Origin: Megamerina dolium | Lineage: Eukaryota; Arthropoda; Insecta; Diptera; Megamerinidae | Assembly: GCA_963854835.1 (NCBI GenBank) | Contig: OY978527.1 | Span: 31,410,547-31,474,546 of the forward strand | Direction of reading: 5' to 3' | DNA length: 64,000 bases | Shown: positions 35,200 to 46,460 of the stretch, one piece after another | Layout of the letters: every line of letters starts with the position of its first letter | Position numbering within the stretch: position 1 is the stretch's first letter | Position numbers and translations under genes: made by a program | Notes under the pieces: model-generated | Databases searched by the model: none | The model's input: only the letters and a program-made list of their open reading frames with translations | Told to the model about the DNA's origin: nothing

Positions 35200-36290
35200 C
35201 ATACATAAATGCAGGTAACTTGTCTATGCAAACACAACTACAACTCCAAATGTTGGAAGAAGAAAAGGAGCTTCAACTACAATACTTGGAAAGAAGTATA
35301 GAATTCTTTCTCAATGTGATATAAACCAGTGTATACTTCGACTTTTCAGCTAATTATCTCTCAAATTGCAGCCAGGTAAGTTATAACATACTAAAATAAT
35401 AGGCAACTTTCGAAGGTAACCCTTAGGACTGGCCGCTGTTTATAAGCAGCTACAGAAACAAAACCAATATTGCCGTTTACAGTGATGTCGAAAATTTAAT
35501 GCGTCTGCAATCCTGCATCAACAGACATGCAAAAGAGTTGGTGAAGAGTAAATTATTATTGCCGAGTATTGTGAGCCCAATTCTTCAAACCTTGGAAATG
35601 TGCTTTGTCCACCCAGAACATATTTTCGAAAGCATGATCGAAAGGTAACGAAAATTCCTTCGTTAAAGGACAGGCTCGACAGTATCATCGAATATACTCT
35701 TATCATTAGAAACATTTACTCCACAATGGAATTCTGTAATATGACAGCGCATTTATATAATCCTATGTTGGTTAAAACCTTGGTCAACAAGTTACCCAAC
35801 AATCATAAGCTGTACTGGGCTATGCGCCCAAAAGATGAGAAGTTGCCTTTAGTAAAAGCATTTAGTGATTGGATATACACTATAGCAGCATCTGTCAGTT
35901 AAGTTGTTTCCTCTAAACTTGGACGACAAGTGGAACTTGGTAAAGAAAAACACATTGTGCCGGCAGTGTCTAAATTCACATAGATGTAAATGTACTGTAC
36001 TGCGAAACACTGTTCTTTATTGCATAAAAACTCTACTCCATTTACCGATAGCAGCGTAGCGTCAACTCTCATCGTGGCGACCGAGAGGAGTCATGGTTTG
36101 GAGTTCTTCCAATTCGTCTTTACTGTAGCTCAGTCGAGACGTTTGCATTTTTGGACGAAGTAACGCTAATGGAGCAAACTCTTCTCGACGAATAAGTTTA
36201 AAAGGTGGGAAAAACCACCCATAAAACTGCGAATCCATAAAAACTAACCTGAAAGTCTTAATCGGTGTGTCGACCAATGAAAATAAATCG
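35200..36290 (+). pseudogene. BEL/Pao retrotransposon gag and protease remnant
   Basis: LQMLEEEKELQLQYLERSIE (from about 35240) resembles the coiled N-terminus of BEL gag. The gag core follows: DWPLFISSYRN, NLMRLQSCINRHAKELVKS, LQTLEMCFVHPEHIFESMIE, then after a frameshift at about 35645 LKDRLDSIIEYTLIIRNIYS, NPMLVKTLVNKLPNNHKLYW and FSDWIYTIAASVS (stop near 35900). Further on, another frame shows a zinc-knuckle-like LCRQCLNSHRCKC (about 35960) and the protease-type SVETFAFLDE (about 36130). RT and integrase are absent. Known role: capsid and maturation protease of an LTR retroelement; here dead. Confidence 0.72.
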
Positions 36291-36295
36291 ACAAT

Positions 36296-36600
36296 TTTGG
36301 GTCGTCGATTTTGATAAATATGGTATAATTTAAATTATGATAATTATGGTATAAGTACAAAAAAAAAAAAATTTTAAAAAACTCATCATGGGCGTGGCAC
36401 AGCTCGTCAAAGTGGATTAAATTTCATAAAAATAAAAATGCGTGATAATTTTGAAGTACGCAAAAGGAAAAATCGCCATAATTCTATCTTTAAATATATT
36501 TCCTCGCTGTTTGCTGCTATTAAACAGGAATATATCACAGAATTTTTTGAGTTTATAATTTTAGATACAGCAGTTATAACTTAAACATTAAAGATTTTTA
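36296..36600 (+). repeat. Unclassified dispersed repeat, copy 2
   Basis: Matches 28950-29480 without its ~260-bp insertion: GGGTCGTCGATTTTG, GGCGTGGCACAGCTCGTC, TTAAATTTCATAAAAAT, ATATCACAGAATTTTTTGAG. Confidence 0.5.
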
Positions 36601-37489
36601 GGCGCGTTTAATAGAAAATTTGTTGGCTCTGCCAAAGAATTTAATCGAGCGAGCGCAAAGTGGTTTCAAACGTCAAAGGAACGCCTTTCCAAAAAAACAA
36701 AAATTTGCTATACTTTATTTCTTCATTTTTATTCATTTTATTTTGAATATCTATTGTACAATATTATGTGAAACCATTTTTTTAAATATTAAATAAAATT
36801 GGGAGCATTTTTATAATTCGTAAGGACTCCTCTTCGGTGCATTATCGGAGCGCAAAAACAATCCCTAAACACTGATGTTGAGTTATCTTCGATGATTTAG
36901 GGAGTCCTTTCCCAAAAAATTATAAGCCAAGAGAGGAGTCCGCACGGAGTCTTTGCGGTTTATGTGAGCACATTTTTTTCATATATGTGGAAAAGCACTT
37001 TTCTCCGGAGGATATGTTCCTTTGGGCCTCTTTTCAGAGGCTCTCTACAAGGGTCAGCGCACCGCGAAAGGAGTCCTAATGGTGCACCTTGCGGACTCCC
37101 CTAGTTGGCTGGGTAATTACATGCCTATCAAAGCAAATGCCTTAAAGTATGCCACATTTTCGTGCAAACACTTATTTTCATCATTTTTGTTTTGTAGTTG
37201 TAATTGCAATTTTAGTAATGGTATATGCAGAAAAGTCCCCGGAATTTTTGAGTTATGAACCTCATAATAAAGGTATTCGAATCACAAAATACCAGCCATT
37301 TATTAAAAAAATAGTAAATAAAATCCAATTATCCATTTGGCTCCCACACGCTATCAGAAACGTCAAAAATTAAGTTTTCAAATCTGGTTTATAACAAAAG
37401 TGTAAGGTCTATATAAATGACGATTCCAGATATTTGATCAGTAGCCTGAAATTTACTTACATACGAAATTTCATTGAAATCCAACCACT
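36601..37489. other. Intergenic region with GGAGTCC/GGACTCC motif cluster
   Basis: Between about 36825 and 37110 the heptamer GGAGTCC or its complement GGACTCC occurs repeatedly (near 36826, 36899, 36934, 37070, 37099), more GC-rich than the flanks and able to pair in hairpins. Possibly a decayed inverted-repeat element. No gene seen. Confidence 0.4.
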
Positions 37490-37905
37490 CCTCGGAACCG
37501 GCTGAAATAAGTAGATCTCTTCTAATAAAAAAAAATAAATAAAATAAATATGTGGCACTTAAAGCCCCGAAGGGCTTATTGGCCGAGCTTCTCTTCAATT
37601 ACTGTTGTGCGTGTTAAATTTTGGACAGTATTAGAAAGGACCTACTTATTTTAGCCGGTTCCGAACGGTAGAACACTTGCGACATCACTTTTTCTGAGCT
37701 TTGTCACAGAGTTCTTTTAGAAGCTTTTTCCAGGCAAGTTGTTACTGTCGGAAGAATTGCCAATTCCTTGCCGACAGGTGGGTACCGTTCGAAAGAAAAA
37801 TCTTTTCGATATTAAATTTGTTATGCATGAGCGGGGGATTGAACCACGACCTACAGATCAGAAGGCCAACACACTAACCACTGAGCCACGGCACACACTA
37901 ATCCC
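37490..37905 (-). mobile_element. tRNA-derived SINE, near full length
   Basis: Minus strand: head from about 37899 (TGCCGTGGCTCAGTGGTTAG, a good A box), B box near 37845 one base shorter than in other copies, family body, and tail AAGTGCCACATATTTATTTT ending near 37530. A plus-oriented scrap (GGAACCGGCTGAAATAAGTA, 37495-37527) sits at its 3' side. Confidence 0.82.
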
Positions 37906-38010
37906 TTCTAATACTGTACAAAATTTAACATGCACAACAGTAATGGAAGAGAGCTCGGTCAATGAGCCCTTCGGGGCTTTGAGTGCCACATATTTATTTT
38001 TTTTTTACAC
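37903..38010 (+). mobile_element. SINE 3'-end fragment, inverted relative to its neighbour
   Basis: CTTCTAATACTGTACAAAAT through GTGCCACATATTTATTTTTT in plus orientation directly abuts the head of the minus-strand SINE, so the two tails form an inverted pair flanking one head. Confidence 0.78.
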
Positions 38011-38324
38011 AAGTGTCAAGAGAGTGGGATTTGTGCCACAACGTCGCTTGATCCTGCATATAAGGAGAAGGGTGAATAGAAAACGTGGAGAGGTAGATCA
38101 ATATTGCTAATTACTTGATGAACATGGATGCTTTAAAACAAATCTATGCATATTCACGCACGAGGGAACAATACTACAGCTGCTGTGCATTAAATGTAGT
38201 CGAAGATGCAGAATAATTCCACAATTCGCAGATGTTGAGAGTTGAGCATTCGAGTTGGAAATCTACTCATGGTTAACAACCTAATGGATATGCTTGACTC
38301 AAATAAGAATTGATCCGATGTTGG
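38011..38324. other. Short spacer, nothing recognised
   Basis: No motif or repeat identified. Confidence 0.4.
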
Positions 38325-38488
38325 CAAGTTGTTGCTGTCGGAAGAATTGCCAATTGCTTGCCCACAGGTGTGTACCGTTCGAAAGAAAAATCTTTTCGAT
38401 ATTAAATTTGTTATGCATCAGCCGGGTATTGAACCACGACCTACAGATCAGAAGGCGAACACACTAACCACTGAGCTACGGCACCCAC
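38325..38488 (-). mobile_element. SINE 5' part
   Basis: Minus-strand head GGGTGCCGTAGCTCAGTGG at about 38487, B box near 38430, body to the CGACAGCAACAACTTGCC segment; the 3' half is missing. Abuts mariner sequence. Confidence 0.8.
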
Positions 38489-38494
38489 ATTTTT

Positions 38495-39300
38495 TTTCAT
38501 AGAAAGCCAAAAATTAATTTATTCACAGTATTTGCCCTCACTAGCTATACATTTTTCCCATCTCTCGGGCAATTTGTGTATACCATGCCAAAAGAATTCC
38601 TCATTTTTCGAGGCAAACCACTCCTCAAGCCATTTTCTGACGTCTTCATACGTCCGCGTGAACCATCGACGAAAACAGATGATAGTCAGAAGGGGCCAGG
38701 TCTGGTGAATAAGCGGGATGAGGTAGCACCTCCCAGTTGAGTGTGTCCAACGTGGAGAAAAAGCAGCTTCTCATGTCTTTGTTCATAACCAGGTTTCAAC
38801 AGGTCGTAGTAGATAACACTCTGCTGATCACACCAGACGCACAGAATTATCTTGCGTCCAAAGCGATTTGGTCTTGGAGAAGAAGTTGCTGGTTGGCCGG
38901 GATCGACCCACGATTTTTTTCGTTTAGGATTCTCAAATTATATCCACTTTTCATCGTACGTCACCACAAGATGCAGGAACGACTAGCAAGCAAGATTTCG
39001 CATGTGTTTTGGCGTCGCTCCATCTGCCTATCGTTCAATTCATGGGGTACCCATTTTCCAAATTTTTGAGCCTTCCCCATGGCTCGTAAACGTATGGAAA
39101 TGGCTTGTTGAGTATCACCTAACTGTTCGGCAAGCATTTTTTGCGATTGGGTGTGGCCTCATCCAAAAGAGCCTGCAAAACGTGGTCCTCAACTTCAACA
39201 GATTTCTTCAAATTGAAGCAAAAAAGTAGAGCTTCCCGCATATGCTCTTTTTCTGGCACGAAACTAGACATGATTATACGAGGAAAAATGTATGTTGTTG
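38495..39300 (-). mobile_element. Degenerate mariner element
   Basis: Contains a broken minus-strand transposase; terminal repeats not defined. The left end (TTTTTTTTCATAGAAAGCC) adjoins a SINE head. Confidence 0.65.
38519..39271 (-). pseudogene. Mariner transposase, broken
   Basis: Minus strand, ATG at 39271. Recognisable blocks include VPEKEHMREALLFCFNLKKS at the N-terminus and HPAYSPDLAPSDYHLFSSM (the third catalytic position, about 38665-38720), ending PERWEKCIASEGKYCE and a stop at 38519. The reading length is about 750 nt against about 1035 for intact mariners, with stops and frameshifts between the blocks and the central catalytic region degraded. Confidence 0.75.
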
Positions 39301-39733
39301 TATGAAATCACTGATGATGTTTACTAATTGATGTAAACAGGTGTCGAACTCATAAAAAAAGGATGCTCACCAACGCTATTTACGAGCAAACAGCGGATTT
39401 AAGCTTGTACACCTGGTATTATATATTTACATACACACCATATAATATCCGTGTTTTATTCGACAACTCGCTATCTTTGTTTCAATAAAACGATTAATGA
39501 ATTTCAAACAGAACAAATTATGATTATTTAATTGATTAAATGTATCGAAAATAGTGACATTATTTTATTATTTATCCTTTTCTTCTTCTATAAATTTAAA
39601 GAGATCGGTAAGTAACATCTCAGTATAGTAGTAATAATGAAAGTAATTGGCAGTACTGAACTTAGAGAATATGCTAAAGATTATAAGTTAGCATTTTGTT
39701 TTTGCTTGGCCATAATTTATCGGTGCTAGCTAA
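39301..39733. other. AT-rich spacer, nothing recognised
   Basis: No motif or repeat identified. Confidence 0.4.
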
Positions 39734-40153
39734 AGGCCGAAATACATAAAAAGTGTGCATGCATATTCATCTGTTAAACGAAGTTAAAATATACGCATCT
39801 CTATAAAAGTGCCCACATAAAAAGTATGCATCATGTCTCGATGCTTGATGCATGCCGAAAGTAGCTCAACTTTTATCTTTTTTAAGTATTGACGTGTCCG
39901 AAAGGCTGGGTGTGTTAGTTGTGCAGCCGCCAAATTGAAATTATTTGAATTGTGAAATTGAAAATATAAATAGTCAATCTTCTTCTGTTTCTATTTTTAA
40001 ATTATTAACTTTTGTTTTCTCTCAAACGTTGCTATAACTTTTGAATTGTGAATAAACATATGCTCTTCATGATTGAGGCATACTTTTTATGTGTTTTTCG
40101 AAGTATTCATTTTGTATGCTTGATGCATGCATACTTTTTATGTAGTTCAGCCT
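39734..40153. mobile_element. 420-bp MITE (AGGCCGAA family) with TAA target duplication
   Basis: Ends pair as AGGCCGAAATACATAAAAAG and the complement of CTTTTTATGTAGTTCAGCCT (three mismatches), continuing through TGCATGCAT. TAA flanks it at 39731-39733 and 40154-40156. Extra inverted copies of ACATAAAAAGTATGCAT occur inside both ends. No coding capacity. PIF/Harbinger affinity is inferred from the duplication. Confidence 0.78.
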
Positions 40154-40176
40154 TAAGGACATCTCGTGTCGAATAA

Positions 40177-40692
40177 TAGCCTAGACAGACGGCAGCCTAA
40201 TTCCGGATTACCGAGTTAATTCGAATTAACTCGGGCATTAACTGCAGCTAATCCGCATAAACTCTATGAGTTAATTCAAAATAAAAGAGGATTAGGGCAA
40301 TTTGCGATGGCAACACTGTTGAAAATTGTCTATTGTGAATTTTTCTCGATCCATTTTACAAAATATTAGGTATGTTCGCTAACAAAAAACTTTCAACAGT
40401 TTTCCACATGAAAAGTGTTGGCGAACAAATAAATCCAGCTGTTAATTACGAACGGTGAATGTCAATTTACAAGTTTCTGATTGTTTTCAGTTCACGTACT
40501 TCTTCTAGATTTTCTCATATCGAGAGTGATAGATGACAGAAATTGATAGTGATAGTAATGTAAGTGGGCAGACCTAATAAAACAGCAATCAGCCGTTTAG
40601 TTAATCCGCACTACTGCTGGCTGTCAGGTTATTATTTTATTCGGATTAAGTGCGCCGGTAATCTGGAATTAGGCTGCCGTCTGTCTAGGCTA
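40177..40692 (+). mobile_element. TAGCC MITE, copy C
   Basis: 516 bp with perfect terminal 19-mers (TAGCCTAGACAGACGGCAG and complement), flanked by TAA at 40174-40176 and 40693-40695. It supplies the uninterrupted form of the site where a LINE landed in copy D. Confidence 0.92.
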
Positions 40693-40884
40693 TAAAACTT
40701 TTCGGAAAGCCTCACTTAAAACAGTAACTTGCAACCAACAAACTGAGATCATGTGTATGGAATACATGAGAATAGATAGCGAAAATGTGTTTGGTGCTTT
40801 ACCAATTTCATCATCACAAGGCAGTGCGCTCTTGTTTCTTTTTATATATAACACTGTAAATAAAAGTAAACTATTTTATATATA

Positions 40885-42535
40885 CAGTGGCTCACAGCTT
40901 ATTTCGTACAGTGTATATATTTTTATGTAAATGGCTGTAACATCGAAACTAAAAAACTTATCAATAAGTTTTGAATGTAGATGTCTATGTATGTGTTTAG
41001 TAAACCTAATAAGAAAACGGGGAACCCCAAAAATTGTTCTTTTTGTCATGCAAGAGAGAAAAACTATTGATCAGCTGATTTTCAGCTCACATCTTATTTC
41101 GTACACAAACTTCAATGTAAGTAAGTTTCATTCTGCCGCGCAGTTACAAAGTTTTTTTGAATTGTATGAGTTTTTGGACCTTTTTAACTATTATAACAAT
41201 TTTTATTATTATTATTTTAAATAGTTAAAGTGCTGTAAATTAAACATTTAGCGTTATGGGTCGTCGTACAACGATGGAACAGCGTAAACTAGTAATTAAC
41301 CATTTTAGGAAAGGTCAGAGTGTGCGAAAATTTGCTGAAATGACAAATTTAAGTGCCTCAACTGTCCAATACATCATTCAACGCTTCGTTCGCGAAAATC
41401 GGTTGGAGAACAAGGGCAGAGAAGCACCTAATAAGATTTTCAACGCTTCAGACGAGCGTTATATTGTACGAAAAATTAAATAAAATCCAAAGTTATCCGC
41501 TCCGAAGTTGGCTGCAGAGGTTCAGCGTGAAATAGGAAAATCATCCAGTGCTGAAACTGTCCGACGTGTGCTGCGCAATCATGACTTAAACGGTCGAGTA
41601 GCCCGAAAGAAACCATTCATTTCGAAAATGAATATACAACGCCGACTTGACTTCGCCAAAGAGCATATTATTAATACTCCTGCGTTCTGGAATACCGTTA
41701 TTTTCGCGGATGAGTCTAAGTTTAATATTTTTGGCTCGGACGGAATGTCATATGTTTGGCGTAAAGCGAATACCGAGCTAAACAAGGAGAACCTTAAGCC
41801 CACAGTGAAGCATGGTGGCGGTAGCGTGATGGTTTGGGCCTGTATGTCAGCAGCCGGAGTAGGTGAATTGGTTTTTATTGAGGAAACAATGGACAAAATG
41901 AAGTACCTCGAGATTCTGAAAAACAATTTACTTCAAAGTGCAGACAAACTGGGTTTGCGGGAAGAATTTCGGTACTACCAAGATAATGACCCAAAACATA
42001 AATCTGGGATTGTGCAATCTTGGCTTATTTGGAACTGCCCACACTTGATGTCTCCACCACCACAGTCACCTGACATGAATGTGATTGAAAATCTTTGGTC
42101 TATTTTGGACAATAAAATAAGAACACACAAGATTTCTAATAAGCAAGACCTAAAGAAGGTACTGATGGAAGAATGGAAAAAAATCACACCAGACATCACT
42201 CAAAAATTGGTGGATTCAATGCCAAATAGACTCCAGGCTGTCATTAACGCTAAGGGATGTCAACTAAATATTAAAATCAACTTACTTTGTTTTTAGTTTG
42301 AACTTAAAGAGACTGTACGAAATAAGCTGTGACATGAATTTTCCTATTTTTTTCTTATTTTATTTTTTTATAGTGTCAAACACTAAAATTTTGAAAAAGT
42401 AAATTTTGGAAAATAAAAAACAAACCTTCCTTTCTAAAATGGCATTTATATTTTGTTCAAATTTTTGCTATATTAGGAATTACGACTGCAGCAATTTTTA
42501 AACTGTCACTGTACGAAATAAGCTGGGAGCCACTG
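40885..42535 (+). mobile_element. Tc1-like element, copy 2
   Basis: 1651 bp between TA dinucleotides, same terminal and inner repeats as copy 1 (21388-23039), differing by few substitutions and one base of length. A recent duplicate or fellow insertion of the same source. Confidence 0.93.
41256..42296 (+). pseudogene. Tc1-like transposase with one premature stop (copy 2)
   Basis: Same 1041-nt frame as copy 1. Codon 76 is TAA (41481-41483) where copy 1 has AAG, cutting the protein inside the paired-like DNA-binding domain; codon 36 is Phe instead of Ile. The DDE catalytic domain downstream is fully open, including codon 264, which is the stop in copy 1. Re-initiation downstream would lack the DNA-binding domain. 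Confidence 0.92.
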
Positions 42536-42537
42536 TA

Positions 42538-42958
42538 AATAAATAAGTGCAAATTTATATTTTTTAGTGTGAGCTCACGTGTACTACAGATACACGAAAA
42601 AATAATTTTCACACATCAATTTTGGGATAGTTTATTTTATTTACCTATGCCTTTAGTTTAAGAAAAGGGTTAATACGTAGTTACTGAGGCAGAATTTTTT
42701 CAAAATATGGGGTTCAATCTTTTTAAATGATTTATTTAGGTCCAATGAAGGATAATAGACCAGAATGGCTATTAATTTTAACTAAGAATTTGAGTAATTA
42801 TGTAATATACTTACTTTTCACCTTGATAAACCATATGTAAAAGAAAACACAAAGCAATTGTCTTTTATTTTTAGTCATTACTAAGTTTTAAGTCCGTTAA
42901 CTTATCTCAAATTTTAAAAAATGTACGGGTTTTTTTACATTTAATGGGTTTTCCATTA
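42538..42958. other. AT-rich spacer, nothing recognised
   Basis: No motif or repeat identified. Confidence 0.4.
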
Positions 42959-43389
42959 GGAACTTGACAACTCTGAACGCACTCTTAAACCAATCCCAGA
43001 ACTGTCAATTTCAGAACATTTAGTAAAATAACATTTTCATCATGATGAAGCACACGAACGAATTCCGAGTCGGTGACTTCAACTTTAAGAAGCAATTTCG
43101 TCGCAAAATCATCTTCAGTATATGCACTGTTAGTCAGGTAAGTCAGGTAAGTCAGGTAAGGTACAAAGAAGGAGCTCTAAGCTAATATTGAACGAGAGAT
43201 AACGGCCGTTTCTGTCGAATTGTGTGACCGAGTCATCAACAATTGGGTTCCACGAAAACGTGCTCATGGTGAACATATGGACGAAGTCGAATTCCATACA
43301 TAAATATTTTGTACTACAAGGAAATAATAAAATTTTCGAGATATCTCAAATGGTATGCGATTTATTTTTATAAAAAGTTGTCAAGTCCT
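42959..43389 (+). mobile_element. Short mariner-like deletion derivative
   Basis: Ends GGAACTTGACAACT and AGTTGTCAAGTCCTT are near-perfect inverted repeats next to TA. Inside, 43175-43305 reads as a mariner-type transposase C-terminus (SVELCDRVINNWVPRKRAHG then DEVEFHT and a stop) and 43020-43100 may derive from an earlier part. Most of the transposase is deleted. A short GTAAGTCAG triplication lies at 43136-43160. Confidence 0.6.
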
Positions 43390-43391
43390 TA

Positions 43392-44670
43392 ATAAGTTCG
43401 GAACCTTGTAGAAGATGAAGTAAATGAACGGACAATAACGTAATTTGCTTAAACGGCGTTTAATTTTAAAATTAGTTTAAATACATGTTTCCATAAGACA
43501 ACAAATATGCAAATATGTATAAAAAAACAGCTAACCTTTGTCTAGATACAAAATAATAAATAAAATACGAGTAAAATAAAAAATATTTTTAATGAAAATA
43601 GAGATTTATAAATTTTGGAGAAATTTGAAAATATTAAAGATATCCAAAAAATGTATTTAACATCAAAACGCTTCTGAAATAGATTCGTGATAATACGTTG
43701 GAATAAAATTGGCTTAAAGTATATCTCTCCTTGTTTTGTTCGAATGTAATACGTACTAAAAACTGAAAAGTTTATGCTTTTTCGTTTAATTCAAATAAAT
43801 CAATTTAAATTTAATGTTGCATTGAAATCAAATATTAGACAAATATCTAGAGTATATTCCAAAATATATTAAATAAATTCGTGTAGAATTGAAACAATTT
43901 TAATCTGGAATACACACATCAATGTAAATTTAAGACAACTTTTAATTTTTTAAATCATGATTAACGCTAAACATGCTTTGCTAAATTAAGGCTGGCTTGA
44001 CCGGCTATTTATTGAATACATTTACAGCTTGATTTTGACACTAGTTACTCCAGACGTAAATTAGCTTGATATGTCAGCTGACACGATCTGTTATACGCGA
44101 GAGCAATGTAACCGATTAGCCAAAACAGGACATAAACTTATAACACAACAAAAACCTATACCGATTTGGTTTCTAAGTTTATGTTTTATGTTTTTATGTC
44201 GAGTAACTGATGCTTTATATATACAAGATTCAAGACCAGTATATCTAGTTCTAACAATACCAGGTAAAGAAATTAGAAATTTGGTGTCTCATGATGCAAG
44301 AGTGAAGGAAACACCATATACAAGCAGAAGGAGAATTAGTAAAAAAAAAAAAACAAACAACCAACACGATTTTGACCCTATATTGACACTATGCGCCAAA
44401 GCCAATACTTATACCATATTTAGATTTTTGAAAAGCGTAAGTTCACATTTTTTAATATAATGGAAAAAGCTTAATTCAACGTAAACATTTATGCAGTCTT
44501 TTCAAGACATCCCTACGATCTTCAGGTTGTGTTTTGTGATTTGTTTTTAAACAGTGTTCAGTCCACAACACCTGCGTGTAGTTCAATGTAATTAGAAGCT
44601 TGTTTTAGCCCTAAATTACCAGTACCTACCTAAATCAAACATCCTTACTATACCTTGCTGTTTTTGCAAA
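43392..44670. other. Very AT-rich intergenic sequence with a MITE relic
   Basis: Only recognisable item is a scrap of the CAGCTG-palindrome MITE near 44050-44095 (GACGTAAA, TGTCAGCTGACACGA). The ORF at 44071-44460 starts inside this scrap. Confidence 0.4.
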
Positions 44671-44720
44671 ACATTGATTGTGTAAATAAAAAAATAAATA
44701 AATATGTGGCACTTAAAGCC

Positions 44721-46109
44721 GGCTTCAGTAATTCATCTGATGCACATTTTCAATGCTATCCTTCGTATTAAACACTATCCCAAATGCTGGAAAACTTCAA
44801 AAATTATTATGATAGCAAAACCAGGAAAAGACCTCTACTTTCTAAAGTATTCGAAAAGCTACTTGTCATGAATATAACTCCATTTATTAATCTCAACCAA
44901 CTGATTCCTCAACATCAGTTTGGATTTAGAAAACAGCACGGCACAATAGAACAAGTCCACCGCATTGTAACTCTGATAAGGAACACTTTTGAAGAAAAAA
45001 AGTATTGCTCAGCTGTCTTTCTTGATATCACTCAAGCTTTCGATAAAGTATGGCACGATGGCCTTATTTACAAACTCAAACTATTACTGCCTGCAAATGT
45101 CTCCTCATTGCTTAGTAGCTACCTCACGAAAAGACAATTTCTCGTACATCACAAGGATTACACAACAAATCCATTGGATATTCACGCTGGCGTTCCTCAA
45201 GGAAGCGTTTTGGGCCCCTTACTGTATCTCTTATACACTACAGATATGCCCAGCAATAACTATACATTTATATCGACCTTTGCAGATGATACTGCAATAT
45301 TGTGCACTCGCTCTAACCCCATAGAAGCTACTAAACTCCTGCAGACTCATATCGATTCTCTCGAAATCTGGCTAGCAAAATGGCGTATAAAAGTCAATGA
45401 ATCAAAGAGCGTACATGTAACCTTCACGCTAAGGCCAGATACATGCCCCCCACTTAAAATTAATGGCCAATCAGTTCCACAATGTTCCTCAACAAAGTAC
45501 TTGGGTATTCACCTCGACAGAAGGCTGACCTGGAAAAATCACATAGAGGCAAAGAAAACTCAGATCAAGCTTAAAATTAATCAGTTATGGTGGCTGATAC
45601 ACAAAAGATCAAAGTTGAATCTCGAATACAAAGTGCTATTATATAAAGCAATCCTGAAGCCAATCTGGACTTATGGTATTCAGTTTTGGGGCACCGCATC
45701 TCCCTCAAATATCGAAAAATTGCAGCGAATACAATCCAAGTGTCTGCGAATTATTGTAAACGCGCCTTGGTATATGAGGAACGTTAACATCCATCGAGAT
45801 TTAAATGTACCCACAATTTCTGAGGAAGTTGCAATGTCTTGCAGAAGCTACATTCAAAAATTACACAGTCATCCGAATCCCCTTGCTAGGCAATTGTTGC
45901 TGAGCACGGGGCATCGTCGATTAAAAAGAAAAGACACACTGAAAATGCTGTGAAATTGCTATACCTCGTGACTCAACAAATTGTGATGAAACGTTGGGAA
46001 TATCACATAATTTTATTTAGTTTGTAAGATTTGATTACTTATTGTTAGTTTCTAAGTAATTTTAGAAAGATCCAATAAAAAAGCTTGTAAAAAAAAAAAA
46101 AAAACAAAA
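44721..46109 (+). mobile_element. 5'-truncated Jockey-type LINE inserted in the SINE
   Basis: Flanked by ACTTAAAGCC (44711-44720) and ACTTGAAGCC (46110-46119), a 10-bp target duplication with one difference. The 3' end has AATAAA near 46075 and a poly-A tail, as expected from target-primed reverse transcription. Only the RT half of the second ORF remains. Confidence 0.9.
44784..45953 (+). pseudogene. Jockey-type reverse transcriptase, C-terminal part
   Basis: Open for 389 codons: LIPQHQFGFRKQHGTIEQ, AVFLDITQAFDKVWHDGL (first catalytic Asp), AGVPQGSVLGPLLYLLY, STFADDTAIL (catalytic FADD, near 45280), YLGIHLDRRLTWKNHI, PIWTYGIQFWG and APWYMRNVNIHRDLNVP, all in Jockey order. The start is broken: WKTSKIIMIAKPGK is in another frame just upstream (44790-44830) with a small deletion before SKVFEKLL. 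The endonuclease is absent. The RT catalytic core itself looks undamaged. Confidence 0.88.
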
Positions 46110-46460
46110 ACTTGAAGCCCCAAAGGGCTCATGGCCGAGCTTCTCTTCCATTACTGTTGTGCGTCTTAAATTTTGGACAGTATTAGAATGGACCTACTTA
46201 TTTTAGCCGGTTCCGAACGGCAGAACACTTGTGACATAACTTTTTCTGAGCTTTGTCACAGAGTTCTTTTTAGAAGCTTTTTCATGGGAAGTTGTTACTG
46301 TCGGAAGAATTGCCAATTGCTTGCCGACAGGCGGGTACCGTTCGAAAGAAAAATCTTTTCGATATTAAATTTGTTATGCATCAGCCGGGTATTGAACCAC
46401 GACCTACAGATCAGAAGGCGAACACACTAACCACTGAGCTACGGCACCCACATTGATTGT

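Larger units (their letters stand above)
44682..46449 (-). mobile_element. tRNA-derived SINE interrupted by a LINE
   Basis: The SINE (minus) is split into 44682-44720 (3' tail) and 46110-46449 (body and head). An 11-bp target duplication ACATTGATTGT at 44671-44681 and 46450-46460 defines its ends. A box (TAGCTCAGTGGTTAG) and a B box with one changed base (GGTTCAATACCC) are visible near 46440 and 46395. Confidence 0.9.

Noticed and set aside
36062..36277. Minus-strand 71-codon ORF that looks protein-like
   Set aside because: It is antisense to the BEL/Pao protease remnant (SVETFAFLDE on the plus strand), which explains its composition.
38737..39229. Two plus-strand ORFs
   Set aside because: Antisense to the minus-strand mariner transposase remnant.
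44071..44460. 129-codon ORF as a possible gene
   Set aside because: Its start lies in a MITE scrap (TGTCAGCTGACACGA); no motif, AT-driven composition, poly-Lys from an A-run.
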